DNA of 64,000 nt, taken from NCBI GenBank assembly GCA_002633005.1, contig NMRA01000122.1:276171-340170 (forward strand), read 5' to 3'. Positions 50,901 through 63,581 of the stretch are shown here, piece by piece. The notes below the pieces were generated by a model that did no database searches, had not been told where the DNA came from, and saw nothing but the letters and a program-made list of their open reading frames with translations. The translations under genes were made by a program, and so were the position numbers. This DNA comes from Phoronis australis. Its lineage: Eukaryota > Phoronida > Phoronidae. Position 1 is the stretch's first letter; each line of letters opens with the position of its first letter.

Positions 50901-53900
50901 AGCCTGAATGAATAAACTATCAGTTCTTAGCAAGCTCAGGAATCACTAATTCTTATCTTAGTACTAAAGCTGCCAGTGTTGAAGTCTTAAGCACAGTGCT
51001 TTGGGCTTCAAAAACATTATCACACTCGTCCGGTCTTGAATTGTGGCCGAATGAGTTACAAGTTACAAGAAATGTGTACACGCGCCATTTTCAAATTTGT
51101 AATTTTAGGACTGGGCAACCCCAATTAAGTGTTTTTGTTGGTTTGAGGTTTTTGTTGGTAACAGGAACAGAGTATCATATCACGATGACGCAAATTATGA
51201 CTGATTTTGTGAGAAAGGCTTAATTCGATTTTTATATTTTGGCCAACTAAACAGGGAGATATTCAGATTTAATTGGCCTAAATCAAAGAATCGCTTCTAT
51301 GATGGAACAAAAGTTTATTGATGCTTAAAGTCCAAAAAGCAGCAACTCCGAATTACAATTAAAACAAGTGATAAGTTTGTATGAGCAATTTATAGCGACA
51401 CAAGTTATCAATGTACACCACTTCATTTACATAGCATAATTGAGTAAAATTAAGAGTATTATTAGGAATACTATGTACTTTTCAGAAAAACAGGATAAAT
51501 GAAGTTCTAAAAGAACAGATTACGTGTAACTTTTCAATGCTAGTCCTTTATCTGTGACACTGTATATAGTATGCGTATAAACAAAATGTTCATTATCTTG
51601 GTTGCAAAACTTGAATTTAGGCCAGGCTACTTTTGGACTAAGGACACTTTTTAAGATGAAGGAGATTCTTTTTTTTGTTTCTTCAGAGAAAGAAACATTC
51701 CGCTAGAGCACTGTTTTTGCTATTTAAAGCCACAAATAATAATTAGGTCAAATCAAAGTTACTAATTACAAACTAGAATAAATAAACTTGAATTAATTAT
51801 TTAAGTCAAGGCCAATCTACCAAGCCATCAGTCAGTCCAAACTGTAACATCCAAAATTAGGAACGCAAACTCTATGCATGAAAAACCTAATGACGGGCTT
51901 TCACCGGTGCCAAAAACAAATTTCTATCCCGTTGTATGCGGCTTTAAGAAATTGAAAATACAGTGGAACTAAACCTATAAAGCAGCGTCCGTCGTGTGTT
52001 TGATCAAGTTTGTGCAAAACAAACCAACTGGGAGATACGTCCAAATAAGTTTGTGCCAACTTCACAATTACCAAGCACTGGATTCAAAAGGCAAAAAAGC
52101 TTGGAATTTTACAGATTCAAACTCAATCATCCAAACTCAACTCGCAAGTTCAGCATGTTTGATCTCGTGGATGCATCACAAAGGCAACACCATCTTTTTC
52201 ATCATTTTAAAGTGAAATCAATTAATTTTATTGCTATGACCATAGGGTTGGGGGCCAAAACTAAAAAATGGCATTGGCATGTGTTCCTGAAGTTTACGTG
52301 CACATTTCGCCTTCAGCAGGGTTTGAACATGAACATGCAATTTTTCTCTAAATGTTCTTCCTGGCAACAAATTGGCTGTTGTCAGGAAAATTTCAAAACA
52401 AATACTGAAGGCGAGTAAAGTGCCCGAGGTTGGACTTTGTTTTTTGAGCAGCTGTATAAGCAGACGGAAATACAGTTATAAGCAAAAGTTGCTCAGTCAT
52501 GGGCGGCGCAGCACTGAAAAAAGTGGGGGGCTAAAGCCCCCTCAGTCCCACTGTGGTGCACCGCCTATAGACCATGTGCGGCGTAGCACTGAAAAAAGTG
52601 GGGGGCTATAGCCCCTCCCTGCCCCCTATGGTGTGCCGCCCATGTCAGTGCTGGTGACAAATATTACCAAAGGAAACAAAACGTCAACAAAATAGCTAAC
52701 CTAACAGAAGGCAATAACAGCATGAGCAGCAGTAGCAGCGGTGAGTCAAGCCTCTGCTACCTTGGTCTGTGATGAGATATTGGACTCTGATCCACCCTCA
52801 GGTGAACCAACTGGCTCTACACCTGTGATAGAAGGACAACAGACAATTAATGTACGTTTCCATTATGCTACATATTTACTAAAAAGTCATGGTTATGCGA
52901 CCCAATTAATAAATAGCAGATTGATATAAATTCAAAAATCAAATTAGTCTGGCTTTCTACTTTTGCAAAACATATACTTGTACTAAGTTAAAATCTATAG
53001 GTTTGTTTGGCTATATACACCAATAGCAGATAAAGTCCTACACAACCTTCATCCTCCAGACTGTATATTTTGGGTCTGCACATAAGAGAGAGTAACTGGC
53101 TTAAATATCGTAACTCCCTGCTATGATCACATCTTTAATGACTTCGTTTTCGTACCAAACTGCACTGGATCACGTGTTCTCACCTGTCTTGCCTTTAGCT
53201 CCATCTACTGGTAGTTTCCTTATATTTTCTGAATAAACGGGAATGCTGCAACCACACAAAAGTAATGAATTTTCTGATCAGATAAAATAAAATTCAAAAT
53301 TAGCCATAACCAACTGTTAACACACAGGAAACATTTTTGGGAATCATTTTAAAACAAATTGTGTAAATATTTTGTATATATAAATTCTTTCTTAAAAAAT
53401 AATTTAACCAATGAAATCCATTTCATCACTAGAACGCATCTTTTTCGCATATACCACTTCATCATATAGCTCTCTAGCATAGTTTACTTTCATGTACAAT
53501 ATGCTAACACAGTGAAAATAGTACGACATAGTTCACACTTCCAAGAAGAAACTTGACAACGTAATCTATGTGCATCTGCTAGTCATGCTGGGCCAGAATA
53601 TTATTGGTATTGAGGGCTCAGTTTAAAACTCTACAATTTACCATAGTCCTGCACATTGCTACATTGTGAGGACAATGTCTGTCATGCCTCAACTGTCTTA
53701 TGGTACTGCAGTGCAAACCAAAAATAATTGCACAAAATTCCGTTTCCCCCTGACAACAGGTAATGTGACCTGTCATTTCAGCTGCTCTCAAAAGATAAAA
53801 ATTTGGCTTTAAACTGGCTCAGTGGTCACAATGATAAAGTCCAGGTAACTTTGCTCTGGGCTTTTTAGAGAATACTTTGTTCCGCGAACGATAGGTATCG

Positions 53901-56900
53901 CTATAGGACTTCCTTTCGCTACTCGCTTCAACCCACGATTGTGCTGTCAAACTCTTTTATTGGTAAATAAGACTATTTTAAGCCGTATTTCACATAGTAG
54001 AACGTACTTTATCATATCGTTAGGCTAAGTCCTGCTTTTGTTTATTTACAGATCCTCTTCATTCTAATAAAGACGATCTTTGAAATAACTATATGTTTAT
54101 TTACTTTTGATGTAGATAGCAAACATCCAGTCTTACACAGTCATTACTATCGCATACACCAAACATCCAGTCTTACACGGTCATTACCATCGCATAAAGC
54201 AAACATCCTGTCTTACACGGTAATTACCATCACATAAAGCAAACATCCAGTCTTACATGGTCCTTACCATCGCATACAGCAAACATCCAGTCCTACATGG
54301 TCATTACCATCGCATACAGCAAACATCCAGTCTTACACGGTCATTACCATCGCATAAAGCAAATTAACATCCAGTCTTACATGGTCATTACCATCCCATA
54401 CAGCAAACATCCAGTCTTACACCGTCATTACCATCACATAAAGCAAACATCCAGTTTTACAAAGTCATTACCATCGCATACACTAAACATCCAGTTTTAC
54501 ATCGTGGTCATTACCATTGCATACAACAAACACCAGGCCTTTCATGGTCATTACTATCAACCCAGTCACAGCACCAGTGCAAAGCATTGTCCTCAAAAAC
54601 ACTTTTTATCCTGTATTAGGAGTCCCAATTGACTGCCACTAAAACAGGTATTAGGTTATTTGATAGTTGCAAATGGCTGGAAAATTGCCCCCAGGTCCCT
54701 ACTGGCATAGTGTGCTATTCGAGTTGTTCCACATTAACATTTACTGGTTTCACCAAGTTGTAGAAAGTGAGTGGTCTTGAGTGACTGTATGGGTTTAAAA
54801 GTTCACTGCCTTGGTTCTGTAATATATTGTATTTGAGAGAAGGATACCACAGTTTTGAGGTTTTTTTAGAAATGTGCAGTGTGTTATAGATTTAGCCACC
54901 ATTGCAGAGCATTACACAAGAACAGGGCAAACTTTCAATCATTGACCTACAATACAAGTAGATCTCTTTTAGTGGAGGTATCAATGTCACATTGACTAGC
55001 ATGTGTGTACCTTGGACGACTGGTGCTAGGCGAAGTGTGCAGTGTACTCTCCGGAGAAGGCAATAAGACGGACGAAGGGCATGCAGCGTCATCTGTGGGA
55101 GAGGAAAGACACAGCAGCTCACTAGTCTAGTGACAAGCATCAACTGAAGCAGTGATGCCCTGGTTGATCAGGCAACGACGAACATTAAAGCTAAAGAGTC
55201 TAGACAGTGTTCTACATAGGCACACACAACAAGATCAAGTCTATGCTACAGTAGATTGTACTACACCAACACTTCTTAAAGCAGAACTACTCTCACTGAT
55301 ATACCAGCATTCGCAAATTTAAACACTGTTAAGCAAGCAGAAGCAACACCTTATCTTTCTTTAAACTACTGAATTTGAATGCCAAGGAAAATGAAGCTAA
55401 ATTTCCACTGTACGCTGTTCATTTATTTCCAAAAAAATGATAATGAAAGCACCCAAACAGAAAAGTGTCAATTGAAATCAAACACGCGTCAGGTTGCCAT
55501 AGCGATACAGAAAAGTGCCAGTAAACACCAATTTTGACACAGCGTGTTTTACTGCAATCCAATGTCTGTCAATGTGTTACAATTATTTGCAGTAGAGTTA
55601 CGTGCGTCAGCTGCTACAGTACAGTGCAGTGCACTGGCAATAGCAGTCAATCGTGCAGCACTGTAACTGGACATCAAAACTTCATGAATTACAGTACAGC
55701 CAGCGCATCAAGACTATGACCAAAGTGTAATGATACACAGGGCTTTTAACGAATGTGTAGGTACATTCATGTCAATGGCACCTTACGTAAAGTGTAGGCC
55801 TGTTATTAGAACAACATCACTGTTTTACAGTAAGATGCAGTCTCATGCCGCGCTCAATTTTGGCAATTTGTCAAAAAAGATATGTGGCACCGAGTGAATG
55901 CTCTACTATTCTCAAGTTCTGCACCTAGCAACCAGTGGATAATATTTGCGGAAATTACAGACATTCACAACAGTGTTAGAAGACTTGCCATGACAAAACT
56001 AAAAAAGAGCAATTATGTCAATAATTTTTGTCAGAAATCATTGAGGTTTTATTCTTTATATATGTCAGATATGTAGTTGGTTACCTAGTGTGCAATCTGA
56101 CACCAGACTACGTAGCCTGGCAACATTTCCCGTCACATTGTCCCTAGACACTGGGTTACCAGCAGCACCATTGGCTCTCTTGGAACACAGAAGGTGGCGC
56201 TGTTTCACCATCACCCTGTTGTGCTCGTCAATGTTCTTGCCTGATGACGTCGCTCGACTCACTGGCAGGTGCCCTCCCCCACTTGAGTCACCTGCTTCGT
56301 GAGAGTAGCTCCGCAGAAGACTGCAACGTAATGTTGCATTGGTCAACTTATCTTCATCAGAGAGATTATGACTGTCCAGACTCTCACTGTAGGCAAACGA
56401 CATTCTGGACAATCTTGGGTTGTCATCAGTAACGAACTTATCCTCCAGACCCGACACCTTCCAGGACCTTGGGGGTACAGAGTTAGAAAAACATCTAACT
56501 GGGATCTTACTAGTCCAAGCAGTTGGAGAGGTGATGGAGCTATCACTGCCAATGTGTGTATCCTCAGGCGAGGCATGTGGAGCCAGCGACAGGCTACACT
56601 GTGTGTCCGGCTCACACAGGTCTTCCAGCACTAGGTTACCCGTGTACTGTTCGTCAACTTCATTGCAGGGTGGAACCACCAACACAGGGTCACTGTCTAC
56701 AGTGCTGAGTTCAAATTCTTGGTTCTCCTCAGCACAGCTGGTGGTGGCATTCGAGTCAACTGACCTAGGCGTGGTTTCTGGTGTCGAGTCCAACGAGCTA
56801 CAGGCTGCGGGCAACATCAACCTCTCAAGGTGTGGCTGGTGTCTGCTCTCCTCATTTCTTGATAATGACGAGAACAATTTGTGTCGCATTTGTTCCAGCC

Positions 56901-59900
56901 GAGATAATCGGATGTCTTTGGCCTTCCCAGAAGACAAACATTCGTTTGAAGAAGGAACACTCTCTCGCTGAAATAGAAAACATACATTGTGTTTTTATGC
57001 CCACAGTGTAAATTTCTGAGAAGACTAACCAGGACAAAAGGATCATCATTCTTCGGTGTGGCAATTACACAAATAATGGCAAGAAAAATCAAAGATGTGT
57101 GGAAGCAATTGCTGACATACAAATTAACACTCTAGCGCCAAGTCGTCTTAAATGAAAGTAATACAATCCGTAAGAACAATATGCAGTTGATGCGCCTGTT
57201 TTTAAACTTAATTTTAGGGTTGGCCAATCCCTGGGATAAGATCTAACAAGAGAAATATCACAAGGGAGAAAATGTGTCTACGACTGCACCGCAAACGGTA
57301 CGCTTCTACTGGAGTTTACTAGTATCATAACAATGGCCACTGGGTCGAGTAAAATACGTTAAACGCGTGCAAAAATGGGAAGGTGTGGTCACATCCCGAA
57401 TAGAAAGCTATTTGCTAAAATTCATAAAATCAGTCATGGATTAGAGGTGAACAATGCAGAAAAACAAATTGTCATTAGGAGGCAAAGTGGTACGGTCTGA
57501 CGTGTCTTGTTAAGTTAATAGGAACATACTTGCCAAACCTCCAAAAGATGATGTAAAGGTATTTAGGAGATACAACTGCAGATGCAAAAAAACATCCCTA
57601 GGGGCCACAAAGTAGTTGGGCCTACCGAAAATCATCGTCAGTCGAGCTTTTGTCAGTAAGAATACATCTGTCGATGCTCAGGATCCATTGAGCGATTTGG
57701 TAGATGCAGAGGCAGACGACTTGAAAATAATAAAAATGGCCACTAGGTGGGGCTTGGAGGGGGTAAATAGTCCACAAAGTAGCTTAGAATTTTACAGAAC
57801 AGTTGTAGACCATGGTGTCGTTCATAAGCAATAAGCAGTTCTTTGTGAGCCCTGCTCTTAGTCATAAAACTGTCTCCGAGCTGCACTATGTAACTAAACA
57901 CAGCTTAACAAAGGGTTTATGGTGCTGGTTTTATTACCACATGTAGATTATGAATAGCCTAGCACAGAATGAAGGTGGTGCAGAATATGTTGAATTCATC
58001 CAAAAATAGAAAGCTGTTGTCGCCGTCACCATAGAAACTAGTTTGTCAAAAAATATTACAAACTGTTAAAGAACTCTGAAGACTGAAATTGCCACAAGGC
58101 AGTACAGCGCTAAGTTAGCCCAAAGTTATGGGCACCTGTTGTCACATTTACAAGATAATACTTGCAAAATAGAAATAGAAACTTATCACGGCGAGGAAAA
58201 TTATGAGACCTATTTTATGAGAGTAAACCGACTTATTTGATTTTTGTTTTTTACTCAAGACAGCTAAACAGGGTAAAATATTGCTATAATTACTGTTACA
58301 CAAAATCAGTCGAACCTTGACAGATGTTGACAGAACTTGGGCAGATGATACTGAACAACTAGCCTTGCGCTGATTATCAGGGAGGTCACATGACATGCAC
58401 CGCCTGTCACTGTTGTGTCGACTGCGACTCTGTCTGTAGGTGGGGCTGCGTGTCTGTGCCAGGTGGCTGTAATCTGTAAAGGAGGTCACGAGCATGCTTT
58501 TTTACAAAAGTTTGCATACAGCAATGAGGTAATGAAGACAAGACTGATCCCAGTGAATAAAATAGTCACCAAATGCTCTAAAAACCTCAAAATTCAGTAA
58601 CTGGTAACAGTTTTTCATTTGCAGCTATGCAATAACTGAGTGACCCAGGAAATTTTCAATTTTATCCAAATTCTAAACACAAAACTATCAAAAACTGCAT
58701 GACTGGGCATGATATTAGAACAGTTGTGTCTCATAGACCACACTGACCAATAGGAAACATTCTATATACAATTGTTAGGCCTTGTGAGAGCAAAAAGCAT
58801 GGGACATTTTTGTGCAAATTGTCTGAATATCTCACTGCACAAAAGTGGTAATTTAACAGCATAGCGATATCATAAATCACTGGGTAGCATTCCATTGAGT
58901 GTCAAACCATACAAGAATGCAAAACGCTGTCCACCAGCTACACTATCATCATCTAGCTACAAGGCGCATTTCCTCATGTCGCTATATCGGAAAGTGGCTA
59001 TTAGAAGCTGCGAAGCTGAAGCCATCATCTACCTCTGGAATGCTTTGAGCTCCTCAGCGATCCATGACCCGAGCTTGACCTTGAGCTACCTGTAAACTCA
59101 GGGCTAGGGGTCCAGCTGTGCCGCATGCGAAATACCTCGGGCGTACACTGGGCACTGGTGGAGGGCAGGCTGCCGTCAATAGAGGAGAGTGCACTGTCAC
59201 GTCTCAGACCTACGTCCTGCTCATCACCTGTAAAATGCATAAATCAGGAGACTGTAGAACTGTTACCACAAACTGTAGCCACCCACGGCCCTCAACTTTG
59301 AACTTTTGCTTAATATTTAGACAATCACATGAGTTCAGCATTGAACTAAACAATAACACCATATAAAACCAATTCTGCCATTTCAACTCTATATACATTT
59401 GGCTTGCTTTATCATTACTTACAGATGGACTACAAGAATAAGAAACTGAGTTTACTATCTATCTCAGTTACCAGCACTAATATTTCCTTGTAGACATGAA
59501 ATTTTAAGACATTACTGATCAGAGAAATGCTTATGCAGCAATGAAGATCTCAGTATTTCCTCTTGGTTGCTGTAAATCCAGATCTACAGTTTTCTAGGGT
59601 TGTTTTCTTCCATTGGCTATGATCTTGAGTACCTTTGTGCGAAAAAAGTACCATTTTGGCTTCGATTTTTACCTCTAGAATACACAACCCTTCTCATTTT
59701 TAGAGAAGAACCCCTACCCATAATTCATTGAGTCAAAAGAATGAGGCAACTAAGGCTAAAATTACAGTCAACAAAGTTGACGTACTCTCTTGAACCTTGT
59801 GATGATCCAATAACATGTTGAACATGGCTGAAAGTTCATCTGAACGGAACTCATTCACCACCTTGTCAACGCTGGTCACATCCAGGTCCATAGCAGACGA

Positions 59901-62900
59901 CAGCTCCTCCACCACCTACAGAATGGATCTCTTTAGTTAAGGAAGTTAAAAACATAGAGACAGGTGACTATGTGACTATATGGCAGGCATGAGACACAAA
60001 AGACAATGAATTAAAGAGAAGAAATGGAATTTTTAAAAAACCATAATGTCAGATTACGATTGAAAACAAACACCCTAACAAGAAATTTTGAACAAAGAGA
60101 AAATGTTTATGATAGTGACATGTTCCTAAGAAATTACAAGATACACTATGACAAATGCAATGAACCCAACCTCTACTGACGGGCTTAGAAGTCACTTGAT
60201 AGAGAAGAAATTAGAAATCATACAACCAGCAGATGGAAACAACAGCTATACTCATCATAAAAGTCAACTTTTGGCCTTAAATGTAAAAAGTATCATTGAT
60301 CAGAGTAACATCTCCAGTAAATCTATCTCTTTCCGTACTAAAAGTTTGACATGAAAAAATAAAATGGAATTCATTTTCTACTCCAGTATTGCTCATGGGT
60401 CATATACACTCATCTAGTGTTCAATTTCTAAATCTTCCTACTTCTGTCACAAGTGAGAATGTGACGGTTCTAAATCTTCCTACTTCTGTCACAAGTGAGA
60501 ATGTGTCGGTTCTAAATTGAACAATGAGAGTTGGTTAACAATGGGAAATCTCTAACATACAGTCCCGTTTAGTAAACTGTTTTATGTAAAATGTAGGCTC
60601 TTAGTTTAGGTTTGTCCACCATCTATAACATTCCCTTTCATGTAATTGTTCTTATGCAATTTTGGAATCAGTATAGGCAAAAAATGTCAATATAAGTACA
60701 TACATATTTAATCTATAATCATTAATACAAATATGGTTTATGTTTACAATTCTGCATATTAGCTCAATTGCCAAAATGTGATTTGGGCAGAAGGGCATAT
60801 ATAGGGACAAATAAATTCTGGAAACGTGTTTTAGCATTTGTAATAAGTAAACCAAAATTTGATGCAAAAATCTTTAATAAAATATATGTTTTATTGGTCA
60901 TATGGCCTCAGATGTAATCATATGCTATACAGCGGTCATCTGAGGAGATTTATAAGAAGCTACATAAGACACCTGAATTGAAAGGTGTGTCAGCTGCTTA
61001 CGAACGGCATACTGTTAGTCATCTTGTGAATAGTAATTTTAAAGCATTTGCTAGACCTATAAGCGTGAAAAGTAATCCAAAGGCTAATATTAAGATTACC
61101 TGCGCTCTGAGAGCCTGATTGGGAGGTGGCGCCACATAGTGGTGGAATGGCCAATGCCCATTCCTGGTGATCCAAGTGTGTGCCTGCAGATCTCGTGATG
61201 TGATCCGGTCGTCAGGTTCAGGTTCTATTAAAGCCAGCAGAAGGTTCTGGCAGTCTGGCCAACCCAAGAGAAAACATCAGTCATACAACTGTATGAGACT
61301 GTTACAGTATAGTCCACATGAAGATTACAAGAACTATCAGTCTGATGAATATGATTATATTGCTATACAAAGGAAATTAAATCAAAATTAAAATAAGGAA
61401 AATACGACTAGTTTCAGGCTTCAAGGCCGGACACATCCTTGTTATATTTAAAGCTGCCACATATCAAAGGTTCTGTCACAAAAAACATGTAACTTAGACC
61501 ATTTACCACAGAACACTGGTCTCAAATTGTACCTTATTGACAGTAACAGTGATATCTACACGGTAATAAGCTCCAATCTGAATAAGGAACAATTTGAGAC
61601 CAATTTAATAGCACGTGAAAGTCAAAGTCTTTTCTTAACCATGAGAAGTACATTGTAGCTTTAACTGAGATGTCCAGGTAAGAATTTTATACACACCACA
61701 CGGTTTTTATTGTGTAATATGAGGAAGAGATGTGTAATATGAGGAAGAGATGTGTAATATGAGGAAGAGATGTGTAATATGAGGAAGAGATGTGTAATAT
61801 GAGGAAGAGATGTGTAATATGAGGAAGAGATGTGTAATATGAGGAAGAGATGTGTAATATGAGGAAGAGACGTGTAATATGAGGAAGAGATGTGTAATCC
61901 ATGTAAAAAACTGTCATGTTAGTGTATCAACCATGACAGTCTGTACCAGATGAGCCAGTGGTGAACATCATCCCCACAACAGCAGCACACAACACCCATG
62001 CTAACCATTGTTCACTCTACATTACCCACCTACCTAGTGTAAGCTGCGCCATCTCCTTGTAGTGCTGGGATACAAGACCCTTCTGAATCTGTTTCAACAG
62101 TTTCTGACGACGGTATTCGTCTGAGTAAGCTGCAGTAAATGGTAGTTTGCCAACCACCAGAGCATACATGTTGATACCCCTGAAACGACCAGTAAACGAG
62201 GTATGCTGAAGAACAAAGTAACTGAGAATTGTATTTTAGCCAGATTAACCGCTTTTTCAGAACTAAGGGTAAAGATTCTTGAATTTCAGACACAAAACTT
62301 TTACCAAACTTCCATTTACTGCTTCTAAAGGCTTATACTACTACAATGTAGCAAATCACCAACTGTTATTTGATACCAATACTGTAAACAGAACAAACCA
62401 CAGTTACAGCCAAATTAAACTTGTACTTGAACTTTTATTGAAAAATATAGGACCAAAACAGTATAATTATTCATTGAATATGCACATCATATATTACTCT
62501 TAAAAATTCCTGGTAATACTAACAAGATTTTTAATTGTGTGGACATAACCTGGTTACATTTTTGTGACCTCAGAAACACTGTAAGCACTCACAGTAAAAA
62601 AATTGCAGAAAAGAAACATCAAGCAGCCATTAAGAAATGGTAACCTACAAAATTTGATCCAAGCAAACAGTAGTATGAGGCCAATATTTAAATTCCTAAA
62701 ACATATACAAAAAGCAATATGAGGCCAATATTCAAATTTCATAAAACATGTTATACAAAAACAAGATGGGGACTATATTTAAATTTCATAAAACATATAC
62801 AAACAGCACTATGAGGTCCACATTCAAATTTCGTATAACATAATTATACAAGCAGGACCATATTTATTTTCATAAAACATCTAAGTACTCACAGGCTCCA

Positions 62901-63581
62901 TAAGTCCACCTCGGGTCCATATGTTTTGTTGTTGATGAATAGTTCTGGTGCCGCATACTCGGGGGAGCCACAGTGCGTACGCAGTGGTTCGTCACTCTTG
63001 TAGATATTGCTGAGACCAAAGTCTGGCAAGAAAATGATCTCTAAAGTACAATCTTTACGAATTGTCGTGCTCCTACTTATTAGCTGCACGCTGACTTCCT
63101 TCAAAACTATGGTTTATAGAAATAATTGCATTAAAAAGTTATATAGTCCTTCTAGAACAAAAACCCTAAGAAAGAGTGATTTTTTCATGGAAGCTCACTA
63201 CAAATGGCTCATTTTCTTTTCACACACACTCACTAAATGGATGGGTACCCTAATTACGCTGAGGCCCCCTTCCCAAGGAGCCGATCCTCAAAAAACAAAT
63301 GGCTTCATGACCATTTTTTTACTCGTCGATCCCTTGTCTGGGGAAAAAAGGGTTTTTTAAATAGCCGAGATGTTGGATTTTGACACAGTTTCTATGATAG
63401 AGCGTGACGGAACACAATTTGAATCACAGGAAATGAGTAAGAAGGAAATATCCCCTTATTTAACATGGGTGTGACTGTGCACTTAATTAGCGTGCAAACA
63501 GCAAAACCAGTGCAACACATACCTACTATCTTGATAGTTCTCTTCTTCTCATCCAACAAAATGTTCTCCATCTTCAAATCT
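47909..63581 (-). CDS. HUNK: HUNK-like AMPK-related serine/threonine kinase (5' end outside window)
   Basis: Exons in transcript order: 63581-63523, 63022-62893, 62179-62034, 61254-61100, 59915-59786, 59227-59033, 58473-58316, 56967-56085, 55092-55011, 50580-50223 and 48057-47909 (stop TGA). All except the 55011/50580 join agree in phase. Landmarks: (R)[10 protein letters not shown] catalytic loop; DFGLSN; T-loop [16 protein letters not shown], whose Thr is the LKB1-type site of AMPK relatives; [20 protein letters not shown], closest to the vertebrate HUNK GVNMYA pattern; a LIEPEPDDR subdomain XI. After the kinase, [20 protein letters not shown] resembles the UBA-like segment of AMPK-related kinases. 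A long Ser-rich tail of about 600 residues follows, as in HUNK. The kinase N-lobe lies beyond base 64000. MARK, SIK or BRSK are less likely because of GINMYA. Kinase family is certain; HUNK orthology is probable. Confidence 0.75.
48250..49821. mobile_element. Terminal-inverted-repeat element in the last HUNK-like intron
   Basis: The left end GTTACCGGAATTTTCCGTAG (48250) matches the reverse complement of the right end ending GGAAAATTCCGGTAAC (49821) over about 25 bp with one mismatch. Both ends then carry CCATGGG-type words. Inside, a 212-bp unit is directly duplicated at 49329-49540 and 49541-49752 with only a few differences. No transposase ORF is seen. Related words (TCGGAAAATTT, GCCCATG) occur near 7420-7810 in a UHRF1 intron. 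Confidence 0.65.
50223..50580 (-). other. HUNK: Penultimate exon of the HUNK-like gene
   Basis: Open from the acceptor CATTAG before 50580: [20 protein letters not shown] then [15 protein letters not shown], ending with donor GTAAAC at 50222 (phase 1), which fits the last exon (G/AC AGT CGT). A basic [12 protein letters not shown] stretch may correspond to the GQMLRKRHQSL region near the vertebrate HUNK C-terminus. The preceding known exon ends in phase 2 while this starts in phase 0, so a small exon between them is inferred. Confidence 0.6.
52498..52645. repeat. Two head-to-tail GC-rich hairpin modules with inverted ends
   Basis: Module 1 starts CATGGGCGGCGCAGCACTGA and module 2 starts CATGTGCGGCGTAGCACTGA, about 75 bp apart. 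The block ends GTGCCGCCCATG, the inverse of its start. Inside each, GGGGGGCTAAAGCCCCC or GGGGGGCTATAGCCCC can fold back. The same modules occur at 32215-32310. Confidence 0.7.
54119..54560. repeat. 40-bp minisatellite
   Basis: About 11 copies of GCAAACATCCAGTCTTACAC plus GGTCATTACCATCGCATAAA, with substitutions and a few small indels. Copies abut without unique spacers, so this is not a CRISPR array. Confidence 0.9.
56085..56967 (-). other. HUNK: Large tail exon of the HUNK-like kinase
   Basis: An 883-bp exon, 294 codons plus one base, starting [20 protein letters not shown] and ending before CTLG. The acceptor is TATTTCAG before 56967 and the donor GTAACC at 56084. It is rich in Ser, Thr, Asp and Glu with short basic clusters ([32 protein letters not shown]), suggesting a disordered regulatory tail with phosphorylation sites. 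No folded domain is recognised. An overlapping plus-strand ORF (56420-56971) is a shadow. Confidence 0.8.
57245..58145 (-). mobile_element. Helentron/HINE-like repeat copy in a HUNK-like intron
   Basis: Begins TAACAAGAGAAATATCACAA, then CACCGCAAACGGTACGCTTC, as at 22673 and (reversed) at the end of the 8277-10037 copy. It continues with ATTAGGAGGCAAAGTGG and CACTAGGTGGGGC unit markers. The left end as read is clear and the right end is approximate. It has no ORF of its own; the ORF at 57616-57834 is incidental. Confidence 0.5.
60427..60515. repeat. 42-bp tandem duplication
   Basis: TCTAAATCTTCCTACTTCTG begins at 60427 and again at 60469. The pair is bracketed by GTTCAATTTCTAAAT and the inverse TCTAAATTGAAC, so the block sits inside a short inverted repeat. 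Confidence 0.75.
61709..61900. repeat. 20-bp minisatellite
   Basis: Nine to ten nearly identical copies of TGTGTAATATGAGGAAGAGA in an intron of the HUNK-like gene. The minus frame reads a simple repeat that is not coding. Confidence 0.93.

Larger units (their letters stand above)
50581..55010 (-). other. Repeat-rich intron interval of the HUNK-like gene
   Basis: Contains a dispersed repeat (50990-51260), GC-rich hairpin modules (52498-52645), a repeat shared with 23220-23400 (52860-53050) and a 40-bp minisatellite (54119-54560). A small exon, 1 mod 3 in length, probably lies here but was not identified. Confidence 0.55.

Noticed and set aside
56420-56971. 183-codon plus-strand ORF
   Set aside because: Opposite the HUNK-like tail exon, which has matching splice sites and phases.
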